A DNA stretch of 64,000 nucleotides from Montanilutibacter psychrotolerans (GCF_003719825.1 NZ_RIBS01000003.1:434001-498000), one strand, 5' to 3'; shown: positions 16,868-26,674, counted from the stretch's first letter. Numbers and translations: made by a program. Notes: generated by a model not told the origin, from the sequence alone.

Positions 16868-17192
16868 CGTTGCTCCGGAGGTGGTGGGAAAGTGCGGGGC
16901 GGAAACGCTAGCACAGCCCACCCACTGCCACGCCCCTGCCTTGCCGGCCGATCCCCCAGGGGCGGCCCCGGGCGGCATTGCCCATCGCGCGCCCGCGCAC
17001 GGCGCTGCCTGTGCGCTGCGGCTGCAACCCGCCGGCGTCGTCGCGCACGGGCAAGCCCTATCGGAGAGCCAACCCCCCGCCGCGCCGGCAGACGCACCAC
17101 CGCGCGACGTGGGCGCGATCTGTGCGTCGGTGCGGGGGCGTTCTGGGCCGCGGGCAGTCGACTCGGCAGGCTTGGGCTCGGCCGGCTTGGGC
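16868..17192. other. Intergenic, very GC-rich, nothing recognised
   Basis: The stretch is strongly C/G-rich and open in several frames for that reason. I see no ribosome site, conserved motif or hairpin with a T-run. It should contain the promoter of the prolyl oligopeptidase near 16880-16920. Confidence 0.5.
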
Positions 17193-17537
17193 TCAAGCGG
17201 CTTTCGGCCACTCCGGACGCGAGCCCGGGCGGCTGCGGCGCCGCGCCTGCGGCAGCGCGCGGCGCCGCGCGACGTGGGCGCGCACCGGGCGCGCCTCCGC
17301 GTCCCGATGCCACGGCAGGCGGAAGCGGTGCAGGGCCCACCAGGCGCATGACGGCATCACCAGCAGCCACAGGGGCAACCAGCCGATCGTCGCGCTGCTG
17401 CCACGTGCGGCCGGTAGCAGCAGCACCAGCACGGCGCCGACCGCGACGGCGTAGCGCAGGACCGTTTCGATGCCCGGATCGACCGGAACCGCGTCGCGAC
17501 GGGAAGGGGATCGGGTGACAGCAGTGGATGCGTTCAT
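17193..17537 (-). CDS. Small membrane protein, unknown
   Basis: 114 residues starting at ATG 17537, with GGAG 7 nt upstream. Two likely membrane segments occur at about 27-45 (LRYAVAVGAVLVLLLPAA) and 51-66 (IGWLPLWLLVMPSCAWW), followed by an arginine-rich cytoplasmic tail. No family recognised. The region is extremely GC-rich, so the gene could be spurious, but the two hydrophobic helices and the ribosome site argue for it. Confidence 0.5.
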   Translation of the reverse strand: MNASTAVTRSPSRRDAVPVDPGIETVLRYAVAVGAVLVLLLPAARGSSATIGWLPLWLLVMPSCAWWALHRFRLPWHRDAEARPVRAHVARRRALPQARRRSRPGSRPEWPKAA

Positions 17538-17678
17538 GGCAGAGGCTCCATCGGGCTGGACGCAGGCTCCGATGCCGCCATCTCACACGCTGCGACCCAC
17601 GCCGCCGTCCGTCGGCGGCTGGCATCGCCCGGCGCGGGAGCCCCGGGATTGCCGGCACCAGGCGCGGGCAGACCCGCC

Positions 17679-18614
17679 TCAGTAGCCCGCGGCGTCCAAG
17701 GCCTTGTCGGCCTCGATGCGGCCGATGTCGATCAGTTCGCGGGCCCGCCAGAACTCGTAGAACTGGCACGCATCGCGCGGGATGCGGATCACCAGCTCCG
17801 GCGGATCCAGCGCCAGCTGCACGCGCGCGATCTGCGCCTGCATCGTGTCCAGCGAGCGCGCCATGAGCTCGCTGAAACCGATCTCGCGCTCGGTCGCCGC
17901 AGGCGGCGGCGTCTCGGCATCGGCCGGGCCGCGCCGGCGACCGAACCAGCGCGCGAGCCGTGCCATGCGACCTTCGCCGGGCTCGCTTTCGCCCGCTGAC
18001 ACGGCCGTGTCAGCCGGCTTTCCGGGCGGCCGCTCGGGCCATCCGTGCATGTCGACGGCGATCAGGCGATGCGCGTCACTGAGCCGGGTGGCGGCGATCG
18101 GCAACGGCGCCAGCAGGCCGCCATCGACCAGCTCGCGACCGTGCAACTGGTAGGGCGTGAACAACCCCGGGATGGCGATCGATGCGCGGATCGCTTCCCA
18201 CAGATCGCCTTCGCGCAGCCACACCTCGCGCTGGCGCATCAGGTCCACCGCGACGGCGGTGAACTCGATCGGCAAGTCCTCGATACGCGGCGAACCGGCG
18301 ACTTCGCGCAGGGCATCCATGAGCCGGTCGCCGCGGAACAGCGAAGCGCGTCCGAACGCCGGATCGAGCAACCGCAGCATGTCGGTTCGCCCCATCGTGT
18401 ACAGCCAGTCGCGGTAGGCGTCGAGCTTGCCGGCGGCGTGCAGGCCACCGACCAGCGCACCGCTGGACGAACCGGCGATTGCCACGATGTCGATGTCGCG
18501 CGCCTGCAAGGCCTGGATCACGCCGATCTGCGCCAGACCGCGCGCGCCGCCGGCGCCAAGCACCAGCGCGACCGGTTCGTCGCGGCGGATATGCGGGGCG
18601 TCGGCGGCCGCCAT
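17679..18614 (-). CDS. Patatin-like phospholipase
   Basis: 311 residues. Its ATG overlaps the stop of the upstream WYL gene by one base (TGATG), so the two are coupled. The catalytic features are in order: oxyanion loop GAGGARGLAQIG (~22-33), nucleophile elbow GSSSG, and the catalytic aspartate in VDGGLL. These define the patatin Ser-Asp dyad lipases (RssA/YchK-like). The C-terminal half is less conserved and contains a proline-rich linker. It probably hydrolyses phospholipids or acyl esters; its cell location is cytoplasmic or unclear, since no signal peptide is present. Confidence 0.9.
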   Translation of the reverse strand: MAAADAPHIRRDEPVALVLGAGGARGLAQIGVIQALQARDIDIVAIAGSSSGALVGGLHAAGKLDAYRDWLYTMGRTDMLRLLDPAFGRASLFRGDRLMDALREVAGSPRIEDLPIEFTAVAVDLMRQREVWLREGDLWEAIRASIAIPGLFTPYQLHGRELVDGGLLAPLPIAATRLSDAHRLIAVDMHGWPERPPGKPADTAVSAGESEPGEGRMARLARWFGRRRGPADAETPPPAATEREIGFSELMARSLDTMQAQIARVQLALDPPELVIRIPRDACQFYEFWRARELIDIGRIEADKALDAAGY

Positions 18615-19582
18615 CAGCGGTCGTACTGGCTCAGCGCCAGCGACAGCAATGCGCGCGCCTGCTCGCGCAACACCGGGGGTTCGAGGATCTGCGCGTCGGC
18701 GCCGTAGTGCAGCACGTCCATCAGCAACTCGCGGCCGTTGCTGTAGGGCACCTTGAGCTCGTATCGGCCATCGGGCAGGAAGCGCCCTTGCTGCTGCGAA
18801 TGCCAGTGCTCGTCGGCAACCCAACGCGCGGCCTTGGCGCTGAACACGATGGTCGCCCAGCCCTTGGGCTCGCCCGAGAAGATGCCGTAGCTCGATGCGA
18901 GGTGGCGATCGAGCTGCTCGTCGGTCTCGTCGCGCGCCGCCTCCTCGAGCAGCCTGGCGCCGCTGATGCGATCGACCGCGAAGCTGCGCAGCGCGTCGCG
19001 GTCATGGTCCCAGGCATCGAGGTACCAGTTGTCGCGGTAGTGCGTGAGTCGCTGTGGCGAAACATTGCGGCGGGTGGCTTCGTCGGTCGAGCGTGCGCGG
19101 TACTCGAACGCGAGGCGCCGACGATCGAGCACCGAAGTGGCGACCACGCGGAACGCGGCCTCGTCGAGGCGCCGCGTGCGGTGCGGCACCACGCGCACGC
19201 GCTCAACGGGCATGCGCCGCCCGCCGGCGTGTTCGTCAAGCAGCTTCTCGACGCGCTGCTGGAGCGGTGCCAACGCGGTGGACAACATGCCGCCGCCGCT
19301 GCGTGCCAGCAATTGCTGCGCGGCGAGCAGGGCGTGCAGTTCGTCCGAGCTGAGCCACAGGCCGGGCAGTTCGAAGCGGTCGCCTTCGTTGGCGTCGTAG
19401 CGGAAGCCGGCCTCGCCATTGCCGATCACCGGGGCCATCAGGTAGTCGCGCAGGTAGGCCAGGTCGCGGTAGACGGTGGCGCGCGAGCACTCGAGCTCCT
19501 GCTGCAATCGCTGCACCGTCACCGGGTAGCGCGAGGCGGTGAGGATGCGATGCAAAGCGTGGATGCGTTCGATGCGTTCCAT
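18614..19582 (-). CDS. WYL-domain transcriptional regulator
   Basis: 322 residues. An N-terminal winged-helix (MERIERIHALHRIL ... VTVQRLQQELECSRATVYRDLAYLRD) of the DeoR/HTH-11 type is followed by a WYL domain, here with RLTHYRDNWYLDAWDHD, and a WCX-type C-terminal domain. WYL regulators (YafY/PafBC type) sense nucleic acids or small ligands and often control DNA repair or defence genes. It is transcribed with the overlapping patatin gene. Confidence 0.9.
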   Translation of the reverse strand: MERIERIHALHRILTASRYPVTVQRLQQELECSRATVYRDLAYLRDYLMAPVIGNGEAGFRYDANEGDRFELPGLWLSSDELHALLAAQQLLARSGGGMLSTALAPLQQRVEKLLDEHAGGRRMPVERVRVVPHRTRRLDEAAFRVVATSVLDRRRLAFEYRARSTDEATRRNVSPQRLTHYRDNWYLDAWDHDRDALRSFAVDRISGARLLEEAARDETDEQLDRHLASSYGIFSGEPKGWATIVFSAKAARWVADEHWHSQQQGRFLPDGRYELKVPYSNGRELLMDVLHYGADAQILEPPVLREQARALLSLALSQYDR

Positions 19583-19738
19583 GGCGCGCCAGTTCGTGGT
19601 TTGCCGCTATCGTCGCCCAGCGCGTGCGGTTTCACCATCCATGCCACTATCGGTGCCCCGCCCGGCGCCAAGGCCGGGCATCGCGTGCCCACGACGTCAA
19701 CGCCAGCAGCGCCGCGCCCGCGGCCCCAGGAGCCGTCC

Positions 19739-20425
19739 ATGCCATTCCAGCGTCCAGCGTCCGCCCTTTCCTTCGCCGTCCTGGCCAGCCTCGCGCTGCT
19801 GGCCGCATCCGGCTGCAAGCAAGACGCCCCGGCCACGTCGGCCGACCCCGCTGCCACACCACCCGGAGCGCTCGACACCGTGGCCACCGCCGCCAGCCGC
19901 GCAGTGGCCAATCCCGAGCAGGAAGTCCGCGCGGCGATGGACAAGTTCGCCGCCGTGGGCAGCTACCACGCGGTGATGGAACACCAGGCCGGGCCCAAGG
20001 GAACGGTTCGCAACGAGGTGGATTTCGTCGCGCCCGACCGCTTCCGCATGGTCACGCAGATGGGCACGCAGATCATCATCGGCGACACCATGCACATGAC
20101 CGTGCAGGGTCGCGCGATGAAGGTTCCGCTGCCGGCCGGCACGCTCACCCAATGGCGCGATCCGGCCAACCTGGCCCAGGCCAAGGACAACCTGGACGTG
20201 CAGGGCGAAGGCCGCGACAGCGTCGATGGCGTGTCGGCCAGCAAGTACCGGGTGAAACAGACCGGTCCGACGCCGAGCGACCTGACGCTCTGGATCGGCG
20301 ACAACGGTTACCCGGTGCAGATGCGGGTCGAGGCCCGCCCGGAAGGGCTCGCGCCCACGGTCACCCTGGTCCGCTATTCGCGCATCAACGACGCCACGCT
20401 GAAGATCGATCCGCCGCAAGGCTGA
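19739..20425 (+). CDS. Lipoprotein, LolA/LprG-like fold candidate
   Basis: 228 residues from ATG 19739 with AGGAG 5 nt upstream. The signal sequence ends in a clear lipobox (LLAASGC, Cys ~28). After a flexible Ala/Pro linker the mature domain has the alternating pattern of a half-barrel (NEVDFVAPDRFRMVTQ, IIIGDTMHMTVQG, KYRVKQTG, LTLWIGDNGYPVQM). This is typical of LolA/LprG-type lipoproteins that handle lipids, but identity is uncertain. It is divergent from the WYL gene. Confidence 0.8.
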   Translation: MPFQRPASALSFAVLASLALLAASGCKQDAPATSADPAATPPGALDTVATAASRAVANPEQEVRAAMDKFAAVGSYHAVMEHQAGPKGTVRNEVDFVAPDRFRMVTQMGTQIIIGDTMHMTVQGRAMKVPLPAGTLTQWRDPANLAQAKDNLDVQGEGRDSVDGVSASKYRVKQTGPTPSDLTLWIGDNGYPVQMRVEARPEGLAPTVTLVRYSRINDATLKIDPPQG

Positions 20426-20555
20426 GGCCAGGCCACTGCAGCGGGGCGACGCGAGCGCGCCGCCTCCGCCGGAGCTTGACCGGGCCCCGCGTGCAGCATG
20501 GCCGTCGTGCCGCATTCACGTCGGCAGGTCGCGATGCGCAGCCGGGCTAGGCACA

Positions 20556-23453
20556 ATGCGCGCCATGCGCACCACCGCCGACGAGCCCACCATCGACACC
20601 TCGCCCTCGCCCGGCGACGAGGTCAAGACCACCACCTGCTACATGTGCGCCTGCCGCTGTGGCATCAAGGTGTGGCTGGCCGACGGCAAGATCCGCTACA
20701 TCCAGGGCAACCCCGCGCACCCGGTCAACCAGGGCGTGCTGTGCGCGAAGGGTTCGGCCGGCATCATGCAGCACTACTCGCCGGCGCGGCTGCACAAGCC
20801 TTTGCTGCGCGTGGGCGAACGCGGTAGCGGCGAGTTCCGCGAGATCGAATGGGAGGAAGCGCTGCAGATCGCGGCCGGCTGGCTCAAGCCGATCCGCGAG
20901 CGCAATCCCGACGAGTTGGCCTTCTTCACCGGCCGCGACCAGAGCCAGGCCTTGACGGGCTGGTGGGCGCAGCAGTTCGGCACGGTCAACTATGCCGCGC
21001 ACGGCGGCTTCTGCTCGGTCAACATGGCCGCCGGTGGCCTGTACACGCTGGGCGGCAGTTTCTGGGAGTTTGGCGAGCCCGACTGGGAAAACGCCCGGTA
21101 CCTGATGCTGTGGGGCGTGGCGGAAGACCACGACTCCAACCCGATCAAGCTCGGCCTGGGCAAGCTCAAGGGCCACGGCGCCAAGATCGTGGCGGTCAAC
21201 CCGGTGCGTTCGGGCTACGGCGCGATCGCCGACGAATGGATTGGCATCCGACCGGGCACCGACGGACTGTTCGCGTTCGCCCTGGCCCACGAGTTGCTTA
21301 AGGCCGATCGCATCGACCTGGACTACCTCGTTCGCTACACCAACGCGCATTGGCTGGTGGTGCGAAACCCCGGCGGTGCCGACGACGGCCTGTTCGTGCG
21401 CGATGCCGACGGCAAGCCGCAGTGCTTCGACAAGACCGACGGCGCACCCGCCGACGCGAACCGCATCGACGTCTCGCCGGCCGTGGTCGGGGAGTACGTG
21501 CTGGCCGACGGCCGCACGGCGATCCCGGTGTTCCACCTCGTCGCCGAGCGCTACCTTGATCCGCAGTACGCGCCCGACGCAGTGAGCGAACGCTGCGGCA
21601 TTCCCGCCGACACGATCCGCCGGATTGCCCGTGAGCTGGCGGAGGCCGCGTTCGACAACCCGGTCACGCTGCCGATCGCGTGGACCGACGCGCACGGCCG
21701 CGAGCACGCGCAGATGGTCGGTCGGCCGGTGGCCATGCACGCGATGCGCGGCATCAGCGCGCACAGCAACGGCTTCCACACCTGCCGCGCGCTGCACCTG
21801 CTGCAGCTGCTGCTGGGCGCGGTGGATACGCCCGGCTCGTTCCGTTACCAACCGCCCTTCCCCAAGCCCATCGCGCCACCCAATCGGCCCGGCAAGACGC
21901 GCCAGGCCAACGGCGCACTGGACGCCGCGCCACTGGGTTTCGTGCATGCGCCGGAGGACCTGCTCGTCGACGCCGACGGCAACCCGCGCCGTATCGACCA
22001 CGCCTTCTCGTGGGCGTACCCGCTGTCGGCGCACGGCATGATGCACACCGTGATCCGCAACGCGTGGGCGGGCGACCCGTACCGCATCGACACGCTGCTG
22101 ATGTTCATGGCCAACATGAGCTGGAACTCGGCGATGAACACCACCGAGACCATTGGCTGGCTCACCGACAAGGACGCCGACGGCGCGTACCGGATCCCGC
22201 ACATCATCTACGCCGACGCGTACGCATCGGAGATGGTGGCCTACGCTGACCTGGTGCTGCCCGACACGACCTACCTCGAACGCTTCGATGCGATCTCGAT
22301 CCTGGACCGGCCGATCTCCGATGCCGACGGCGCCAGCGACGCGATTCGCCATCCCGTACTGGACCCGGCCACGCAGGCCGAAGGCCGCGACGTGCGCGGA
22401 TTCCAGTCGGTGCTGCTGGACATCGGCGCGCGGCTCGGCCTGCCGGGCATGGTCGAGGCCGATGGCACGCCCAAGTACCGCGACTACGCCGATTACATCG
22501 TCCGCCACGAACGCGCCCCCGGCGTCGGCCTGCTGGCCGGATGGCGGGGCGAACACGGCGAGCACCACGCCAAGGGCGCGCCCAACCCCGACCAGCTGCA
22601 ACGCTACATCGACAACGGCGGCTTCTGGCGCAGCGAGATTCCCGAGAACGCGCGCTACTTCAAGATGGCCAACCGCAGCTACCTCGACTGGGCGCACCGC
22701 ATGGGATTCCTCGGCCATGCCGAGCCGATCGTGCTGCAGCTGTATTCGGAAACCCTGCAGAAGTTCCGCCTGGCCGCGCTCGGCCACGGCGAACGGCAAC
22801 CGCCGGCGCAGCACCGCGAGCGCGTCGCGGCCTACTTCGATCCGCTGCCGATCTGGTACGAGCCGTTCGAGGGCGCGCAGGTGGCCGACGTGGCGCACGA
22901 CTTCCCGCTCAGCGCCGTCACCCAGCGACCGATGTTCATGTACCACTCCTGGGGTTCGCAGAACGCGTGGCTGCGGCAGATCACCGCCCGCAACTACCTC
23001 TACCTGCACCCCGACACCGGCGCACGCCACGGCATCGCCGACGAGGACTGGATCAGCGTCACCTCGCACCTGGGCACGATCACCGTGCAGGCGCGCTTTG
23101 CCCGCAACACCCAGCCCGACACTGTGTGGACCTGGAACGCGATCGGCAAGCGCAAGGGCGCGTGGCGGCTGGGCAAGGACGCTCCGGAAGGCCGGAAGGG
23201 CTTCCTGTTGAACCACCTGATCAGCGACATCACCCCGCGTGGCGACTACGCCAACGCCGACCCGGTGACCGGCCAGGCCGCGTGGTTCGACCTGCGCGTG
23301 CGCATCGCCAAGGTGGAGGCTCCGGCCGACACAACGGACGCAGCGCGCGAAAGTCAGCCGCAGTTCGCGGCGCTGCCCATGGGCGAGGCCGACAACGCGC
23401 CCCTGCGTTACGGCGCCGGCTTCCGCCGGGCTCGCGAGGACGGCAAGCCATGA
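20556..23453 (+). CDS. Molybdopterin oxidoreductase catalytic subunit, SoeA-like
   Basis: 965 residues (or 962 from ATG 20565). Cys28, Cys31, Cys35 and Cys63 form the N-terminal [4Fe-4S] site of the DMSO-reductase family. Cys153 in GGFCSVNMAAG is at the molybdenum-ligand position. VAEDHDSNPIKLGLGKLK and NPVRSGYGAIADEW bind the pterin cofactor. There is no Tat signal, so the protein should be cytoplasmic. The order of genes (catalytic subunit, iron-sulfur subunit, DmsC-like anchor) and lack of a Tat signal match SoeABC, the cytoplasmic-side sulfite dehydrogenase donating electrons to quinone. Another substrate, such as polysulfide or an S-/N-oxide, is possible. Confidence 0.85.
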   Translation: MRAMRTTADEPTIDTSPSPGDEVKTTTCYMCACRCGIKVWLADGKIRYIQGNPAHPVNQGVLCAKGSAGIMQHYSPARLHKPLLRVGERGSGEFREIEWEEALQIAAGWLKPIRERNPDELAFFTGRDQSQALTGWWAQQFGTVNYAAHGGFCSVNMAAGGLYTLGGSFWEFGEPDWENARYLMLWGVAEDHDSNPIKLGLGKLKGHGAKIVAVNPVRSGYGAIADEWIGIRPGTDGLFAFALAHELLKADRIDLDYLVRYTNAHWLVVRNPGGADDGLFVRDADGKPQCFDKTDGAPADANRIDVSPAVVGEYVLADGRTAIPVFHLVAERYLDPQYAPDAVSERCGIPADTIRRIARELAEAAFDNPVTLPIAWTDAHGREHAQMVGRPVAMHAMRGISAHSNGFHTCRALHLLQLLLGAVDTPGSFRYQPPFPKPIAPPNRPGKTRQANGALDAAPLGFVHAPEDLLVDADGNPRRIDHAFSWAYPLSAHGMMHTVIRNAWAGDPYRIDTLLMFMANMSWNSAMNTTETIGWLTDKDADGAYRIPHIIYADAYASEMVAYADLVLPDTTYLERFDAISILDRPISDADGASDAIRHPVLDPATQAEGRDVRGFQSVLLDIGARLGLPGMVEADGTPKYRDYADYIVRHERAPGVGLLAGWRGEHGEHHAKGAPNPDQLQRYIDNGGFWRSEIPENARYFKMANRSYLDWAHRMGFLGHAEPIVLQLYSETLQKFRLAALGHGERQPPAQHRERVAAYFDPLPIWYEPFEGAQVADVAHDFPLSAVTQRPMFMYHSWGSQNAWLRQITARNYLYLHPDTGARHGIADEDWISVTSHLGTITVQARFARNTQPDTVWTWNAIGKRKGAWRLGKDAPEGRKGFLLNHLISDITPRGDYANADPVTGQAAWFDLRVRIAKVEAPADTTDAARESQPQFAALPMGEADNAPLRYGAGFRRAREDGKP

Positions 23454-23680
23454 ACCGTTCGCGGCTGTTCGCCGGCTGGCTGTGCGTCGCGCTCGGGTTC
23501 GCGCTGATCGCGTTGCTCGGCTATGGCGTGATCGATCCGCCGGGCATGCCCGCGGCGGGCCAGGCGACGTCGCTGGGCGCGTTGCTGCTGGGCCTGTTGC
23601 CGAGCGTGCTGTTTGCGCTGGCGGTGTTCGTGCTTGGCCTGTGGCTGCTCAAGGGCGGCAAACCGAAGGATCCGCGATGA
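23450..23680 (+). CDS. Small two-helix membrane protein in the molybdoenzyme operon
   Basis: 76 residues; its ATG overlaps the stop of the catalytic subunit and its stop overlaps the ATG of the iron-sulfur subunit (ATGA at both ends), so all three are translationally coupled. Two membrane segments are visible (LFAGWLCVALGFALIALLGY and LGALLLGLLPSVLFALAVFV). I do not recognise it as a standard SoeABC or DmsABC component; it may be an assembly or accessory subunit. Confidence 0.8.
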   Translation: MNRSRLFAGWLCVALGFALIALLGYGVIDPPGMPAAGQATSLGALLLGLLPSVLFALAVFVLGLWLLKGGKPKDPR

Positions 23681-24537
23681 CCGACCTGCCGCCGCCGTCG
23701 AAGAAGAAGATGGGCCTGGTGATCGACCTCGACACCTGTGTCGGCTGCCACGCCTGCGCGGTCAGCTGCAAGGAGTGGAACGCCGGCGGATTTTCCGCGC
23801 CGCTGACCGACGAGAAGCCTTACGGCAAGGACCCCACTGGCGTGTGGTTCAACCGCGTGCACAGCTACGAGGTGGCGGCCACCGACTTCACCACCCCGGC
23901 GTTCGATCCCGGCGCGCACGACGCGCTCGGCCTGGGCAAAGCCAATGCCAATGCCAAGACGAGCGCCTGCGGCTCCACCGGCAGTCTGGTGCACGAAGCC
24001 ATGCAGCCGGCGATGACGCTTCACTTCCCGCGCTCGTGCCTGCACTGCGAAGAGCCCGCCTGCGTGACCGTGTGCCCGACCGGCGCCAGCTACAAGCGCG
24101 TGGACGACGGCATCGTCCTGGTCGACGAGGACAAATGCATCGGCTGCAAGCTGTGCTCGTGGGCGTGTCCGTACGGTGCGCGCGAGTACTCGCACGTCGA
24201 GGGCGTGATGAAGAAGTGCACGCTGTGCATCGACCGCATCTACAACGACAAGCTCGACGAGGCCGAACGCCAGCCCGCTTGCGTCCAGGCATGCCCGACG
24301 CGCGCGCGCCACTTCGGCGACCTGGGCGATCCCGAATCCAAGGTGTCCAAGCTGGTCGCCGCGCGCGGCGGCATCGACCTGATGCCCGAGCTGGGCTACA
24401 AGCCGACCAACAAGTACCTGCCGCCGCGCCCGCGTCGCGTCGGCCAGGACGCCCCTGCCCAGGCCCCGGCCGAGCCGCTCGACACCACGGCGCTGCCGCC
24501 GGTGCTGCGCTGGCTTGACCGCGTGCTGTCGCGGTAG
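23677..24537 (+). CDS. Four-cluster ferredoxin-like electron transfer subunit, SoeB/DmsB-like
   Basis: 286 residues. Sixteen cysteines fall in the four-cluster pattern of DmsB/PsrB/SoeB proteins: CVGCHACAVSC near residue 20, CLHCEEPACVTVCPTGA, CIGCKLCSWACPYGA, and CTLCIDR with CVQACPT. It passes electrons between the molybdenum subunit and the membrane anchor. The C-terminal 40 residues are proline-rich. Its start overlaps the preceding stop. Confidence 0.92.
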   Translation: MTDLPPPSKKKMGLVIDLDTCVGCHACAVSCKEWNAGGFSAPLTDEKPYGKDPTGVWFNRVHSYEVAATDFTTPAFDPGAHDALGLGKANANAKTSACGSTGSLVHEAMQPAMTLHFPRSCLHCEEPACVTVCPTGASYKRVDDGIVLVDEDKCIGCKLCSWACPYGAREYSHVEGVMKKCTLCIDRIYNDKLDEAERQPACVQACPTRARHFGDLGDPESKVSKLVAARGGIDLMPELGYKPTNKYLPPRPRRVGQDAPAQAPAEPLDTTALPPVLRWLDRVLSR

Positions 24538-24629
24538 GCCACGGGGCCGGGCTGCATTGCGCCCTGCCCGCCGGACGCCCGCACCTTCGCCCCACGGCCG
24601 ACCCGCCGCACCCACGAGCCGCTCCCGCC

Positions 24630-25589
24630 ATGCATCCCGCGTTCTCCGTCCTGTTCTTCACCACGCTCTCGGGCGCCGGCTACGGCCTGCTCGCGCTGGT
24701 GGCCGTCGCGAGCCTGTCGTCGCGCGCGCCGGCAACGCCGCTGCTGGCGCTGTTGGTGCTGGCGTTGCTGCTGGTGACCACCGGCCTGCTGAGCTCGCTG
24801 GGGCATCTTGGCAAGCCCGGGCGCGCGTGGCGGGCGTTCTCGCAGTGGCGCAGCTCGTGGCTGTCGCGCGAGGGCGTGATGGCGGTGGTGACGTTCGCGC
24901 CGGCATTGTGGCTGGGCTGGCAGTTGTTGGACGGCACCATCCATCCAGCACTCGATCCGGCGTCCGGACCGGTGGCGACGCATTCGCCGATTGCTGCCGT
25001 GCTGGCGGTCGTCGCCGCGATCGCCACCGTCGCCTGTACCGCGATGATCTACGCCTCGCTGCGCACGATTCCGGCCTGGTGCCAGTCGCTGGTGCTGCCC
25101 GGCTACCTGCTGTTCTCGCTGTTGACCGGAGCGACGCTGCTGGCCAGTGGCCTGGCGCTGGCCGGTGCGCTGGCTGGCTTCGCCACGCCCCTGGCGGTGC
25201 TGCTCGCGCTGGCCGCGGCGGCCACCGCGCTGTTGAAGTGGCGCTACTGGTGGGCGATCGACCGGCAGCGCATGCCCGCCACGCGCGGGTCGGCGGTCGG
25301 CTTGCCGGGCCGCGAGGTCGGGGTGTTCGAGCGTCCGCACACCGAGGACAACTACCTCACACGCGAGATGGGCTTCGTGGTGGCGCGCAAGCACGCGCGC
25401 AAGCTGCGGATGATTGCGCTGGTGCTGTTCGGCGCCGTGCCGCTGCTGGCGGCGGTGCTGGTGCTCGCGTTGCCGGCGGCAGCAGCGCTGGCGATGCCGC
25501 TGGCCGCCGCGGCGTCACTGTGCGGGGCGTTGGTCGAGCGCTGGCTGTTCTTCGCCGAAGCCAAGCACGTGGTGACGCTGTACTACTGA
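24630..25589 (+). CDS. DmsC/SoeC-like membrane anchor subunit
   Basis: 319 residues with eight predicted membrane segments, beginning with FSVLFFTTLSGAGYGLLAL. The motif SSLGHLGKPGRAWRAFSQWRSSWLSREG in the second loop is characteristic of DmsC-type quinol-interacting anchors. It would exchange electrons with the quinone pool for the enzyme encoded upstream. A gap of 92 bp separates it from the iron-sulfur gene, with no obvious promoter. No dedicated assembly chaperone of the TorD/DmsD type is found nearby. Confidence 0.88.
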   Translation: MHPAFSVLFFTTLSGAGYGLLALVAVASLSSRAPATPLLALLVLALLLVTTGLLSSLGHLGKPGRAWRAFSQWRSSWLSREGVMAVVTFAPALWLGWQLLDGTIHPALDPASGPVATHSPIAAVLAVVAAIATVACTAMIYASLRTIPAWCQSLVLPGYLLFSLLTGATLLASGLALAGALAGFATPLAVLLALAAAATALLKWRYWWAIDRQRMPATRGSAVGLPGREVGVFERPHTEDNYLTREMGFVVARKHARKLRMIALVLFGAVPLLAAVLVLALPAAAALAMPLAAAASLCGALVERWLFFAEAKHVVTLYY

Positions 25590-25610
25590 GGAGCCGGTGG
25601 TGTGAGCGGC

Positions 25611-25635
25611 GGCGCGCCTCGTGCCGCGGCGCGCC
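25611..25635. terminator. GC-rich hairpin between convergent genes
   Basis: GGCGCGCC at 25611-25618 is repeated in inverted sense at 25628-25635 (the word is itself palindromic) between the ends of the anchor gene and hemC. No T-run follows on either strand, so a terminator role is only plausible. Confidence 0.3.
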
Positions 25636-25662
25636 TTGCCCCGGCGCCTACTTGCCCGGCTC

Positions 25663-26580
25663 CTACTCGACGTCGCCGATCAGCTCGGCCGCACCTTGTG
25701 CGAGCAGCGCCTGGGCGACTTCCAGGCCGAGGCAATCGGGCGCGTCGCCGCGGCCCTGCCCGTGCGCACGGACGGCGCGGCCGTCGCTGGCCGAGCCGAC
25801 CAGGCCATCGAGCCGCAGCTGCTGGCCATCCAGCCGAGCAAACGCGGCCACCGGCACGTGACAGCTGCCATGCAGGGCGCGGTTCATCGCGCGCTCGGCC
25901 TCGACACAAGTGCGTGTGGCCGCGTCATCGAGCACGGCAAACAGCTCGCGCGTGGCGATGTCGTCTTCGCGGCATTCGATCGCAATCGCGCCCTGCGCCG
26001 GCGCCGGCAACCATTCCGGCGCGTCCAGGCGTGCACGGATGCGCGCCTCGAACCCCAGCCGTTGCAGACCGGCACAGGCCAGCACGATCGCGTCGTACTC
26101 GCCCGCGTCGAGCTTGCCCAGGCGGGTGTTGACGTTGCCGCGCAGGTCGAGCAGTTCCAGGTCGGGCCGCAGCGCGCGCAATTGCGCCTGCCGGCGTAGC
26201 GACGACGTGCCCACGCGCGCGCCCGGCGGCAGGGCGGCGATGTCATCGAAACGGTTGCTGACGAAGGCGTCGGCGTGGTCCGCACGCGCCAGGATCGCCG
26301 GCAGCGCGAAGCCCGGCTCCAGCTCCATCGGCACGTCCTTGAGCGAGTGCACCGCGCAGTCGGCCTGGCCACGCAGCATCGCCAGCTCCAGCTCCTTCAG
26401 GAACAGGCCTTTGCCACCGATGGCGGCGAGCGAGCGGTCAAGCACTTCGTCACCACGCGTGGTCATCGGCACCAGCTCGACCTCCAGGCCCGGGTGGGCG
26501 TCACGCAGGCGCTCGGCGACGTGTTCGCTCTGCCACAGGGCGAGCGGGCTCTTGCGGGTGGCGATGCGCAGTGTCTTCAT
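25663..26580 (-). CDS. hemC: Porphobilinogen deaminase (hydroxymethylbilane synthase)
   Basis: 305 residues from ATG 26580. It polymerises four porphobilinogens into hydroxymethylbilane in haem (and B12) synthesis. Family marks: [13 protein letters not shown] at the start, catalytic Asp82 in [35 protein letters not shown], and Cys240 in [10 protein letters not shown], which carries the dipyrromethane cofactor. It lies 94 bp downstream of the AlgR-type gene on the same strand, the same order as algR-hemC in Pseudomonas. Confidence 0.96.
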   Translation of the reverse strand: MKTLRIATRKSPLALWQSEHVAERLRDAHPGLEVELVPMTTRGDEVLDRSLAAIGGKGLFLKELELAMLRGQADCAVHSLKDVPMELEPGFALPAILARADHADAFVSNRFDDIAALPPGARVGTSSLRRQAQLRALRPDLELLDLRGNVNTRLGKLDAGEYDAIVLACAGLQRLGFEARIRARLDAPEWLPAPAQGAIAIECREDDIATRELFAVLDDAATRTCVEAERAMNRALHGSCHVPVAAFARLDGQQLRLDGLVGSASDGRAVRAHGQGRGDAPDCLGLEVAQALLAQGAAELIGDVE

Positions 26581-26674
26581 CCGGGCATTATCGCCGCTTG
26601 CACGGGCTCGGAGGGCCCCGACGGGCACACCACCGGCGTCCCGGCCCCACGCGAGGGACGGGGGTCGCCCCGGA

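Noticed and set aside
14672-17518. 948-codon frame opposite the prolyl oligopeptidase
   Set aside because: Arg/Gly/Ala-rich with no domain; the opposite strand has a complete S9A peptidase.
20547-23216. 889-codon frame opposite the molybdoenzyme gene
   Set aside because: Val/Arg-rich antisense shadow with no domain; the plus strand is conserved throughout.
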